Assembly: GCA_047635375.1 (NCBI GenBank) | Contig: JBLIKP010000022.1 | Location: forward strand, 1 to 28,448 | From: JBLIKP01 sp047635375 | GTDB taxonomy: Bacteria > Bacteroidota > Bacteroidia > Sphingobacteriales > Sphingobacteriaceae | Length of the DNA stretch: 28,448 nt | Direction of reading: 5' to 3' | In this document: positions 1 through 6,778 of the stretch, piece after piece | Numbering within the stretch: the stretch's first letter is position 1 | Layout: the number at the start of each line of letters is the position of its first letter | Program-made: the position numbers and the translations under genes | Notes under the pieces: generated by a model | The model's input: the letters and a program-made list of their open reading frames with translations, nothing else | What the model was told of the DNA's origin: nothing | Databases searched by the model: none

Positions 1-590
1 CAATCCCCATTGAATTTCCCAATCTCTCCCAAGGCTGAAGTCCAAATATTTCCAGAGGAATCGCTAGTCAGTTTAAAGGTAGTTTTAGAGTCCTTTGAGA
101 CTATATTTTTTGATAAATAGCGAAAAGATGAATCAATAAAGGAATAAACCCCATTGTGTATTTCCGAAAAATACACCGTATCATTTTTTATAAAAAGGTC
201 AGAAATTGTATCTATTCTTAATCCCGTGTTCTTGCTGTTAAAAAAGGTCCATTCACCATTTTTGTACCTTCCTAGACCTTCATCTAAAAATCCAAAGAAC
301 AAAGTTGAATCTGAAATTTCTGCGGCACCCACAACCGGTTTGTTGGGTATGTCTGGGGGTGAGATTGATACCAAAAGATTCTCCGATTTATCAAAAAAGG
401 ATATCCCAAGTTTGCATGAAAGGATTAACCTATTAGAATCGATGACTGATGGGGTGATTCTTAAAATATGGTTAGATACGATACTTGAATTATTGACATT
501 GTAAATGGTCCAATAATCTTTATTGGATTGTCCGTTGGAGATTAACGAACAACCAATATTTAATAATATTAAGGTAAAAAATTTAATCAT
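1..590 (-). CDS. Secreted beta-propeller-like protein, N-terminal part (runs off the window)
   Basis: An open frame of 196 codons runs from an ATG at 590-588 to the window edge with no stop. It begins MIKFFTLILLNIGCSLI, a hydrophobic export signal. The cysteine at residue 14 does not fit a clean lipobox, so signal peptidase I cleavage near SNGQS is as likely as lipidation. Further in, the text VYFSEIHNGVYSFID and DSSGNIWTSALGEIGKFNGD resembles the repeated blade signature of two-component-regulator propellers (D-x-x-GNxW-x-x-(T/S)-x-x-G). I infer a periplasmic or outer-surface propeller. Whether it ends as a hybrid sensor kinase or as a plain propeller cannot be seen. The start codon lies inside the end of the preceding small peptide ORF (8-nt overlap), suggesting coupled expression. 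Opposite-strand frames here show no protein-like features. Confidence 0.6.
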   Translation of the reverse strand, partial: MIKFFTLILLNIGCSLISNGQSNKDYWTIYNVNNSSIVSNHILRITPSVIDSNRLILSCKLGISFFDKSENLLVSISPPDIPNKPVVGAAEISDSTLFFGFLDEGLGRYKNGEWTFFNSKNTGLRIDTISDLFIKNDTVYFSEIHNGVYSFIDSSFRYLSKNIVSKDSKTTFKLTSDSSGNIWTSALGEIGKFNGD

Positions 591-738
591 GGTAGCAATT
601 AGTTAGTGCCCCTGGATCATTATCTCTAAAAGCTCTTCCCACAGATTCAGGATTACAAATATCAAATCTTCCAGTACAATCTTTGTCCACGGTTACTGGC
701 CAACCCCCTTTAACCGTAGCTTTTTGAGTCTTGTCCAT
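583..738 (-). CDS. Pinensin-type lanthipeptide-like (RiPP) precursor peptide with damaged start
   Basis: On the minus strand an open frame from 777 to a TAA at 585-583 reads KLKDLKVQSFVTSMDKTQ, then KATVKGG, then a core of about 39 residues. The core has three Cys (in KDCTG, DICNP, TNCYHD) and several Thr/Ser. The leader text LKVxSFVTS plus TVKGG is the style of Bacteroidota pinensin-family class I lanthipeptide precursors, where Ser/Thr are dehydrated and Cys form thioether rings after the GG leader. The first in-frame ATG (738-736, used here) would remove most of that leader. Upstream there is an in-frame TAA at 780-778, and where ATG-AAA-AAA would be expected the DNA reads ATTAAAAATTAAAAG, as if the start G changed and one A was lost. 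So this may be a decaying gene. No LanB/LanC enzymes are in the window. Confidence 0.5.
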   Translation of the reverse strand: MDKTQKATVKGGWPVTVDKDCTGRFDICNPESVGRAFRDNDPGALTNCYHD

Positions 739-869
739 TGAAGTTACAAAACTTTGGACTTTTAGGTCTTTTAATTTTTAATGTTATTTATTTTTGATTA
801 TAATCTAAAATTGATTTTTCTAACATATCCAAATCTAGACGCTTGTAATTTATTGATTTTAAGTATTTA

Positions 870-904
870 AACAAAAAAAGGCGAGCTTCAATTTGAAGCT
901 CGCC
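870..904 (-). terminator. Rho-independent terminator after lepB
   Basis: A 10-bp GC-rich inverted repeat (GGCGAGCTTC / GAAGCTCGCC, 880-904) with a 5-nt loop is followed on the minus strand by a run of seven T. It closes the parA-lepB transcript and separates it from the peptide/propeller pair. Confidence 0.88.
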
Positions 905-929
905 TTTGTTATTTTAGTCGGAATTAAAA

Positions 930-2024
930 TCATTCAATTCCTTTCAATAGTCGGTTCCAGCGGATTTTATTTAAGAAAGATCCGTCGGTATTCCAGCTCA
1001 TCCAGATGAATAATGCTTTACCTACGATGTGGTCTTCGGGAACGAAGCCCCAGTATCTCGAGTCAAGCGAGTTGTGGCGGTTGTCACCCATCATAAAATA
1101 ATAGTTCATTTTGAAGGTGTAGTTGGTAGCTTCTACACCGTTGATGTAGATCATGCTGTCTTTTACTTCCAGCTTATTTCCTTCGTAAAGAGAAATACAT
1201 CTTTCGTAAAGTGGAAGATTATCAACAGATAAGTCTACTGTCCAGTCTTTTGCAGGGACTTTTAATGGCCCGAAATTGTCAATGTTCCACACGAACTGTG
1301 TGCTTTGAGGGAAAACGTTTTGATCGTACGTTGCGTCGGGGCGGATGAAAGGCTCCACACTTTTCACGTTAGGGAATTTTTCGATTTCTGCTTTAAGCTC
1401 TTTTGTCAGGGCAAACTGGTAATCACCTTTGTTGCTTATTTGAGCCCAATCGATAATCCCAAGCTGGGTGATTCTTTTTGGATTTAGCGTCGTGCCGTCG
1501 GTTTTTACGTGGTAGTTAAACTGTCGCTCTGGCGGATTCTCACCAGCCACACCATTGATAAAAACTTGCGCATCACGTACAGAAATCTCATCTCCTGGGA
1601 CAGCCACGCAACGTTTAATGTAGTTCTCACGTTTATCAACCGGTCTAAAATCTTCCATTGGGTAGTTGAAAACCACCACGTCGTTTCTTTCGATTTCTTG
1701 GAAACCAGGAATACGGTAGTAAGGAAGGCTTAACCATTCTAAATACGCTTTTGTTCCAATCACCGGCATGGTGTGGTGAGCGAATGGGAAAGCGATAGGG
1801 GTCATAGGGACGCGTGGTCCGTAGTTTACCTTGCTCACAAATAAAAAGTCGCCTACAAGCATAGATTTCTCCATAGACGAGGTAGGGATTGTAAATGCTT
1901 CAATAAAGAATGAGCGGATGATTGTTGCTGCGATAACGGCGAAGATTAAGGCATCTCCCCATTCGCGTAAAGCTGATTTTTTCTCTGCTTTTTTATCCGA
2001 TTTCTTCCAAAATTTCCAATTCAT
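930..2024 (-). CDS. lepB: Signal peptidase I
   Basis: A 364-residue type I leader peptidase, which removes signal peptides from exported proteins at the outer face of the inner membrane. One N-terminal transmembrane helix (about residues 24-42) precedes the serine box IPTSSMEKSM, with nucleophile Ser50. The general-base lysine lies in YIKRCVAVPGDE (Lys137), and the C-terminal box MGDNRHNSLDSRYWG is at 312-326. An extra segment of roughly 150 residues between the lysine box and the MGDN box is typical of the long Bacteroidota form. The ATG follows the dapB stop by 9 nt, so it is the last gene of the parA-parB-DUF5683-dapB-lepB operon. All catalytic motifs are intact. Confidence 0.96.
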   Translation of the reverse strand: MNWKFWKKSDKKAEKKSALREWGDALIFAVIAATIIRSFFIEAFTIPTSSMEKSMLVGDFLFVSKVNYGPRVPMTPIAFPFAHHTMPVIGTKAYLEWLSLPYYRIPGFQEIERNDVVVFNYPMEDFRPVDKRENYIKRCVAVPGDEISVRDAQVFINGVAGENPPERQFNYHVKTDGTTLNPKRITQLGIIDWAQISNKGDYQFALTKELKAEIEKFPNVKSVEPFIRPDATYDQNVFPQSTQFVWNIDNFGPLKVPAKDWTVDLSVDNLPLYERCISLYEGNKLEVKDSMIYINGVEATNYTFKMNYYFMMGDNRHNSLDSRYWGFVPEDHIVGKALFIWMSWNTDGSFLNKIRWNRLLKGIE

Positions 2025-2033
2025 GATTTGGGA

Positions 2034-2765
2034 TTATAGATTTAATAAGTCGTTCATGTTAAATATTCCGTTTTTATGAGGCATAAATTCAGCTGCTAAA
2101 ACTGCTCCCATGGCAAAGCCCTTGCGGGAATGTGCCTCGTGGGTTAGCGTGATAGTGTCTATTTCGCTCGTGTAGGAAACGGAATGAGTCCCTGGAACAT
2201 TGTGTTCTCGGAGGGCTTTGATATGTAATTGATTCGAAAGTGGGGTGATTTTTTCTTCTTCTAATGAGCCAATCCACTCCGCTTTTGAATCGTGTTGTTC
2301 GATAATTTTTTCGGCTAAGGTAATTCCCGTGCCGCTGGGGTGATCAAGTTTTTGAAGGTGGTGAATTTCTTCCATCTTCACGTCGTATTCCCTATGGTTG
2401 TTCATCATTTTGGCCACTATTGCGTTCATCTTAAAAAACAGATTCACTCCAACGCTGAAGTTTGTGGCGTAAAAAAGTCCGCCTTTTTTATCCGCGCAAA
2501 GCGAAGAGATTTTTTCAAATGAATCGTACCATCCAGTGGTCCCTACCACAACTGGGGTGCCTGCATTAAAACAGGCTTGAATATTTGAAACTGCAGAAGT
2601 CGGTAGCGAGAAATCAATGGCCACGTCACATTTCTTAAGGTTCTCCACGGTGAAATCTTCAAGATTATTGGCGGTGATTTTTAGGCCAATGTCGTGATTT
2701 CGCTCAAGGGCGATTTTCTCGATCTCCTTGCCCATTTTCCCATAACCGATAAGTGCAATTTTCAT
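2034..2765 (-). CDS. dapB: 4-hydroxy-tetrahydrodipicolinate reductase
   Basis: A 243-residue enzyme that reduces 4-hydroxy-tetrahydrodipicolinate to tetrahydrodipicolinate with NAD(P)H, in lysine and diaminopimelate (peptidoglycan) synthesis. The N-terminal Rossmann loop is GYGKMG (residues 7-12). The catalytic/substrate box EIHHLQKLDHPSGTG contains His135-His136, Lys139 and SGT (144-146). Length is normal for the compact Bacteroidota form. It starts 4 nt after the DUF5683 stop and ends 9 nt before lepB, so it is co-transcribed with both. Confidence 0.96.
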   Translation of the reverse strand: MKIALIGYGKMGKEIEKIALERNHDIGLKITANNLEDFTVENLKKCDVAIDFSLPTSAVSNIQACFNAGTPVVVGTTGWYDSFEKISSLCADKKGGLFYATNFSVGVNLFFKMNAIVAKMMNNHREYDVKMEEIHHLQKLDHPSGTGITLAEKIIEQHDSKAEWIGSLEEEKITPLSNQLHIKALREHNVPGTHSVSYTSEIDTITLTHEAHSRKGFAMGAVLAAEFMPHKNGIFNMNDLLNL

Positions 2766-2769
2766 GGCG

Positions 2770-3336
2770 CTAATTTAGGGCAAAATTTAGTTTAAGTCCA
2801 TAAACTGGCTTAAAGACTTGCCGTTGGGCCGAAAAATTAATTTCGGGATGGACCCTTAGTGAAAGATCATCGGAAATATCAAAGTCGTAAAGCTCAGCAT
2901 CTACATAGGCATCAACGATTTGCAGCGTATATAAAACTACGCACCCAATAATACTCAGGTCCCTGTTGCGCTGATAGAAATTCTTGAGCGTTCGCAGATT
3001 GTCGTTGGTGAATTGATTCAAATAGACATCTGTGCTGTCGCCATTTAGCCTATTCACTAGAGGGGCATTAAATTCTTTAAACTTACTGTGGTTGAAATTT
3101 ATGGCAAGTCCTAAAGCGACAAAGCCCCCATAAATAATGGGGGCTTTCCAGATTTTGTCGTTATATATTTGTCCTGCCCCAGGCAAAAATTTAGAGAGGC
3201 GCACTGCTTTTTTCGATGAATGGCCAGTATCTGCCACGAGAAGCGATTCGACATCCTTGATTACCGTGGAGTCCTGTGCTTGCGCCGAAAGGATTCCGGA
3301 AAAACATACAAATAGGAAAAGTTGCCTTAATCGCAT
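2770..3336 (-). CDS. DUF5683 domain membrane/envelope protein
   Basis: A 188-residue protein with a clear signal peptide (MRLRQLFLFVCFSGILSAQAQ). The signature KFLPGAGQIYNDKIWKAP, followed by a hydrophobic stretch (IIYGGFVALGLAI), matches DUF5683, a Bacteroidota family with a short PGxGQxYNxxxWKxP motif. Another hydrophobic segment (SIIGCVVLYTLQIVDAYVDA) follows. Function is not established. Its fixed position between parB and dapB is common in the phylum and points to an envelope role co-regulated with segregation and cell-wall supply. Gaps are 6 nt to parB and 4 nt to dapB. Confidence 0.85.
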   Translation of the reverse strand: MRLRQLFLFVCFSGILSAQAQDSTVIKDVESLLVADTGHSSKKAVRLSKFLPGAGQIYNDKIWKAPIIYGGFVALGLAINFNHSKFKEFNAPLVNRLNGDSTDVYLNQFTNDNLRTLKNFYQRNRDLSIIGCVVLYTLQIVDAYVDAELYDFDISDDLSLRVHPEINFSAQRQVFKPVYGLKLNFALN

Positions 3337-3342
3337 GATTAA

Positions 3343-4239
3343 TTACCAGTCAAGTAGTTCTAATATTCGTGTAAGATCTTCCTGAGAAAGGTAAGGGATT
3401 CCAATTTGTCCTTGACCTTTTCCGTTGTCTTTAACCACTACTTTAGTCCCGAATTTCGAAGAAAGCTCGTCTTGAACTTTTCTTAATTCATGTGAAAGCG
3501 GTGGTTTTTCACTCGTTTTCGAAGAGTCTTTATCGGTCAAGCTTCTCACTAGCTGCTCAACCTGGCGTACAGAAAGTTCTTTTCTTACAATTTCGTTGTA
3601 GATGAAAAGTTGAACATCAACATCGTCTACAGAAATAATCGCTCGCGCGTGTCCCATGCTTATTTTCGCGTCCTTAAGTCCAGCTTGAATGCTTGGAGGA
3701 AGTTTCAAAAGGCGAAGGTAATTAGTTACTGAAGACCGGCTTTTTCCAACACGTTCTCCAAGTTGTTCCTGCTTCAAATCGCATTCTTCAAGAAGGCGTT
3801 GGTAGCTAATGGCAACTTCAATAGAGTTTAAATTCTCACGTTGAATGTTCTCGATAAGCGCCATTTCCAACATTTGTTGGTCATCGGCAGTGCGCAAGTA
3901 GGCTGGGATTTCTGTTAATCCGGCAAGCTTACTCGCTTTGAAACGACGTTCACCAGAAATTAGCTGATAAGAATCTTTCCCCAGTTTTCTAACCGTGATT
4001 GGCTGTATAATTCCCTGAACACGAATGCTTTCGGCAAGTTCTTCAAGTTTTTCCTTGTCGAAATCAGTACGCGGTTGGAAAGGGTTTGCGGTGATGTATG
4101 CAATCGAGATTTTGTTAATGCTTCCCACCTCATGCGCAGATGGCGCAACGTTCGTGGTTGATCCATGTGACTGTGGCTCATCATCGCTAAGCAAGGCGCT
4201 TAACCCTTTTCCTAATGCATTTCTTTTCTGTGCTGCCAT
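3343..4239 (-). CDS. parB: Chromosome-partitioning protein ParB
   Basis: A 298-residue ParB/Spo0J protein that binds parS, loads as a CTP-dependent clamp and recruits condensin and ParA. The N-terminal ParA-stimulating peptide is KRNALGKGLSALL (residues 5-17). The CTP-binding domain includes NPFQPR (52-57), GERRFKA (96-102) and ENIQRENLN (130-138). The helix-turn-helix spans roughly 154-180 (LKQEQLGERVGKSRSSVTNY). A C-terminal dimerisation segment ends the protein. It starts 8 nt after parA. Confidence 0.95.
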   Translation of the reverse strand: MAAQKRNALGKGLSALLSDDEPQSHGSTTNVAPSAHEVGSINKISIAYITANPFQPRTDFDKEKLEELAESIRVQGIIQPITVRKLGKDSYQLISGERRFKASKLAGLTEIPAYLRTADDQQMLEMALIENIQRENLNSIEVAISYQRLLEECDLKQEQLGERVGKSRSSVTNYLRLLKLPPSIQAGLKDAKISMGHARAIISVDDVDVQLFIYNEIVRKELSVRQVEQLVRSLTDKDSSKTSEKPPLSHELRKVQDELSSKFGTKVVVKDNGKGQGQIGIPYLSQEDLTRILELLDW

Positions 4240-4247
4240 TTTAATGT

Positions 4248-5036
4248 TTATACGTTTTCAGCTGGAGCTGCAATTTTATTTTTCTCTAATATCTCACGAG
4301 CAAGATTCAGGTAATTTATAGCACCCTTGCATGTAGCATCGTGCATAATTACTGAAAGTCCGAAGCTTGGCGCTTCGCTCAATCGTGTGTTTCGTTGAAT
4401 AATCGTGTCAAATACCATTTCTTGGAAGTGAGTCTTAACCTCTTCAACCACTTGGTTTGAAAGACGAAGTCGCACATCATACATGGTAAGAAGGATTCCT
4501 TCAATTTCAAGTTCAGGATTTAAACGTGATTGAACGATTTTTATGGTATTCAATAGTTTTCCCAGTCCTTCAAGTGCGAAATATTCACATTGAACAGGAA
4601 TAATTACCGAATCAGCCGCGGTAAGCGAGTTGATGGTGATAAGCCCTAATGAAGGGGAGCAGTCGATAATGATATAGTCGTATTGGTCTTTAACTTGATC
4701 CAACACTCGGCCCATCATGCGTTCCCTTTGGTCAAGGTTTATCATTTCCACTTCGGCACCTACAAGATCTATGTGAGCTGGAAGTAAATGAAGGTTTGGA
4801 GTATTTGTTTCTTGGATAGCCTCAGAAATTGGCACCTCATTTATTATACATTCGTAAATACTGGCTTTAACCTCTCTTGGGTCGAAACCGATTCCTGAGG
4901 TAGAATTTGCCTGTGGATCGGCGTCAACTAAAAGCGTACGGTGCTCTAAAACTGCAAGACTTGCGCCTAAATTAATGGCGGTTGTTGTTTTTCCTACACC
5001 TCCCTTTTGGTTGGCAACGGCTATGATTTTTGTCAT
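4248..5036 (-). CDS. parA: Chromosome-partitioning ATPase ParA
   Basis: A 262-residue ParA/Soj-type ATPase that binds DNA non-specifically and moves the ParB-parS complex. The deviant Walker A box KGGVGKTT is at residues 11-18. The switch I region is LLVDADPQANST (36-46) and Walker B is YDYIIIDCSPSLG. It is the first gene of the five-gene operon. The 200-nt upstream region carries a -7-like box and ParB-half-site-like repeats (listed separately). Confidence 0.95.
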   Translation of the reverse strand: MTKIIAVANQKGGVGKTTTAINLGASLAVLEHRTLLVDADPQANSTSGIGFDPREVKASIYECIINEVPISEAIQETNTPNLHLLPAHIDLVGAEVEMINLDQRERMMGRVLDQVKDQYDYIIIDCSPSLGLITINSLTAADSVIIPVQCEYFALEGLGKLLNTIKIVQSRLNPELEIEGILLTMYDVRLRLSNQVVEEVKTHFQEMVFDTIIQRNTRLSEAPSFGLSVIMHDATCKGAINYLNLAREILEKNKIAAPAENV

Positions 5037-5147
5037 AAATAGGCGGTTGATTTGTTTTAAGTTGAGTCTTTTTTTTCTTTGGGGAAATTAGCGAGAAGAA
5101 AACAATATTCTTACTCTTGGGTTTCCTTTTACTAGGGTTTAAAGATA

Positions 5148-5155
5148 CAAAGATA
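5148..5155 (-). promoter_or_regulatory. Putative -7 element for parA operon
   Basis: The minus strand reads TATCTTTG, a full match to the Bacteroidota -7 consensus TAnnTTTG, about 110 nt before the parA ATG. A clear -33 TTG at the usual spacing was not seen, so this is a moderate call. Confidence 0.5.
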
Positions 5156-5224
5156 AAGGTGTATTTGTTCTGTTGTTGAAAAGTTAGCCTATTTTGTTCA
5201 AAACTCTTATACGCTTATTTTTAT

Positions 5225-5232
5225 TAGGTTTG
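5225..5232 (+). promoter_or_regulatory. Putative -7 element for the FMN reductase-like gene
   Basis: TAGGTTTG fits TAnnTTTG and lies 53 nt before the chosen ATG at 5286. The leader between box and ATG contains the GC-rich repeated segment listed next. Confidence 0.45.
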
Positions 5233-5248
5233 TAGCCTACCGCGGCGC

Positions 5249-5268
5249 CGTGGAACGGTCCGTGAAAC
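5249..5268 (+). promoter_or_regulatory. Tandem parS-half-site-like repeats beside parA
   Basis: CGTGGAAC (5249-5256) and CGTGAAAC (5261-5268, followed by A) repeat with a 12-nt period in a GC-rich island of an AT-rich intergenic region. Each resembles the right half of the consensus parS palindrome (CGTGRAACA), but the left half is missing, so this is not a canonical parS. It may be a degenerate site or an unrelated leader structure. Confidence 0.25.
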
Positions 5269-5285
5269 ATTAACTGTTGAAAACT

Positions 5286-5807
5286 ATGATCACCATAATC
5301 TCAAGTACACATCGTCCAGACAGCAATTCAATGCGAATAGCACATTATTATAAAATTGCACTGAAAAAATTGGGGAAATCCTCTGAAATTTTATCCCTTA
5401 CCGACTTGCCGCACGACTTTTTATTTTCCAATATGTTTGGGGGAACTAATCCTGATTTTGGGCCTTTTCAGAAACGAATTTCCGATACCAAAAAGTTTAT
5501 TTTTGTTATTCCAGAATACAACGGTTCTTTTCCTGGGGTGTTAAAAGCATTTATTGATTCTTGTAAATTTCCGGAAAGCTTTAAATTCAAAAAGGCCGCT
5601 TTGGTAGGACTTTCAACCGGACGCTACGGAAATCTTAGAGGGGTTGGACATTTTACTGGAATATGCCATTACATAGGCATGGAAGTAATGCCCAATAAAA
5701 TGTATTTCCCAAAAGTTCAAGATGAGCTAAGCGACGATGGGAGTTTTAAAAATGAAGATACTAAGGCATTTGTAACTCAGCAGATTGAGCAAATCGCAGA
5801 GTATTAA
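5286..5807 (+). CDS. NADPH-dependent FMN reductase-like flavoprotein
   Basis: A 173-residue flavodoxin-fold protein. The start ITIISSTHRPDSNSMRIA contains the phosphate-binding loop typical of FMN_red proteins. FVIPEYNGSFPGVLKAFIDS is the conserved PEYNxSxPGxLKNaiD segment. The family uses NAD(P)H to reduce FMN, quinones or azo dyes; the substrate is not readable here. I prefer the ATG at 5286 over the TTG nine bases upstream because family members start directly with the first beta strand. It ends one base before the stop of the convergent BtuF-like gene, leaving no room for a terminator between them. Confidence 0.82.
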   Translation: MITIISSTHRPDSNSMRIAHYYKIALKKLGKSSEILSLTDLPHDFLFSNMFGGTNPDFGPFQKRISDTKKFIFVIPEYNGSFPGVLKAFIDSCKFPESFKFKKAALVGLSTGRYGNLRGVGHFTGICHYIGMEVMPNKMYFPKVQDELSDDGSFKNEDTKAFVTQQIEQIAEY

Positions 5808-5808
5808 C

Positions 5809-6738
5809 TTATTTCTCTATTTGCACGAAATTCACGCCCGCATGTCCGAAAAGGAAAAGTTCGGGCTGAATAATTTCGGCTAGAATCTCTACGCTTTCTC
5901 GGATTCGTGGGCCCGGACGGTTGAAAAAATTGTTTCCGTCGGTGATAAAAACGTTTCCCGTGCGCACGGCACGAAGTTTTTTCCAAGCATCAGTATTGGC
6001 TACTGCATCTAGTTCGCCAACGGTTTGCTCCATTGAAAATCCACAAGGCATAAAAATTAGTTTGTCAGGATCGGCTTTAGCGATTTCTTCCCAAGTGGTC
6101 CAGGGGCTATGCTCATTTTTCTTCGCCAACATTGGAATGCCACCGGCAATTTCTACCATTTCAGGAATCCAATTTCCCGAAACCATGTAAGGATTCAGCC
6201 ATTCTACACAAACTACCTCGGGCTTAAATTTGTCTAGTTTATGGCGGTGAGCCATAATGCGGATTTCCTCCTTTAGGTTGTTTACATAATCTTCGGCGAC
6301 AGCCACTTTATTGAAAACATTTCCTAGGGCAAGTATGTCGTTTAATACATCGTCGAAACTCATTGGAGAAAGAGAAATGATCTCCACTTTATGGTCAAGT
6401 ACCGAGGCTAGGGCTTTGTCGAGGTCGGATTTATTCACTGCACAAACCTCACATTGATCTTGAGTGATGATGTAGTCAGGCTTGAGTTTTTTCAATGTCT
6501 CCACATCAATATCGTAAACTCCTGTAGCCTTTTTTACGAGGTCCATTACATTTTCATGAATCACTTTGCTCGAGGCAGATGGGTCGAGGCGGGGAGAGGT
6601 TACCGCGGGAATGTTAAGGATGCTTTCGGGGAAGTCACATGCATGCGAGCGCCCAACAATTTGCGATTCAAGTCCTAAAAGGGTTAAGGTCTCAGTAGCC
6701 GAGGGAAGAAGGGAAACTATTTTTGGTTGATGCAACAT
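5809..6738 (-). CDS. BtuF-like cobalamin/metal-chelate binding protein without signal peptide
   Basis: A 309-residue protein of the helical-backbone periplasmic-binding fold (COG0614, BtuF-like). Recognisable segments are KIVSLLPSATETLTLLGLES near the start, YDIDVETLKKLKPDYIITQ, the unusual CEVCAV pair of cysteines, VEWLNPYMVSGNWIPEMVE, and RPGPRIRESVEILAEII near the end. This subgroup is usually annotated as cobalamin-binding protein. No signal peptide or lipobox precedes the domain, so it may be cytoplasmic. No permease or ATPase gene is adjacent. It is divergent from the substrate-binding lipoprotein gene, with the start inside the shared promoter region. Confidence 0.72.
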   Translation of the reverse strand: MLHQPKIVSLLPSATETLTLLGLESQIVGRSHACDFPESILNIPAVTSPRLDPSASSKVIHENVMDLVKKATGVYDIDVETLKKLKPDYIITQDQCEVCAVNKSDLDKALASVLDHKVEIISLSPMSFDDVLNDILALGNVFNKVAVAEDYVNNLKEEIRIMAHRHKLDKFKPEVVCVEWLNPYMVSGNWIPEMVEIAGGIPMLAKKNEHSPWTTWEEIAKADPDKLIFMPCGFSMEQTVGELDAVANTDAWKKLRAVRTGNVFITDGNNFFNRPGPRIRESVEILAEIIQPELFLFGHAGVNFVQIEK

Positions 6739-6769
6739 GATTTTTTACGTTTACCTTTGCGAAGGTAAA
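6727..6769. promoter_or_regulatory. Shared palindromic divergent promoter
   Basis: A perfect inverted repeat TTTACCTT-TGCG-AAGGTAAA occupies 6750-6769. Read on the plus strand it provides TACCTTTG, an exact TAnnTTTG -7 box, with a TTG at 6727-6729 22 nt upstream, in the usual -33 range. Read on the minus strand it provides TACCTTCG, a one-mismatch -7 box for the BtuF-like gene. The two promoters therefore overlap face to face, or the palindrome is also a repressor site. Confidence 0.6.
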
Positions 6770-6778
6770 ATTTTTAGG

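Noticed and set aside
154..504. 116-codon plus-strand frame
   Set aside because: It is antisense to a continuous minus-strand frame that has a signal peptide and propeller-like blade text; the plus-strand product has no family-like features.
5277..5285. TTG start adding three residues to the FMN reductase-like protein
   Set aside because: The ATG at 5286 opens directly on the first beta strand, as in the family, so the TTG is less likely.
6737..6778. Upstream ATG for the substrate-binding lipoprotein
   Set aside because: It lies before the TAnnTTTG box and would put extra polar residues before a perfect lipoprotein signal that starts at 6779.
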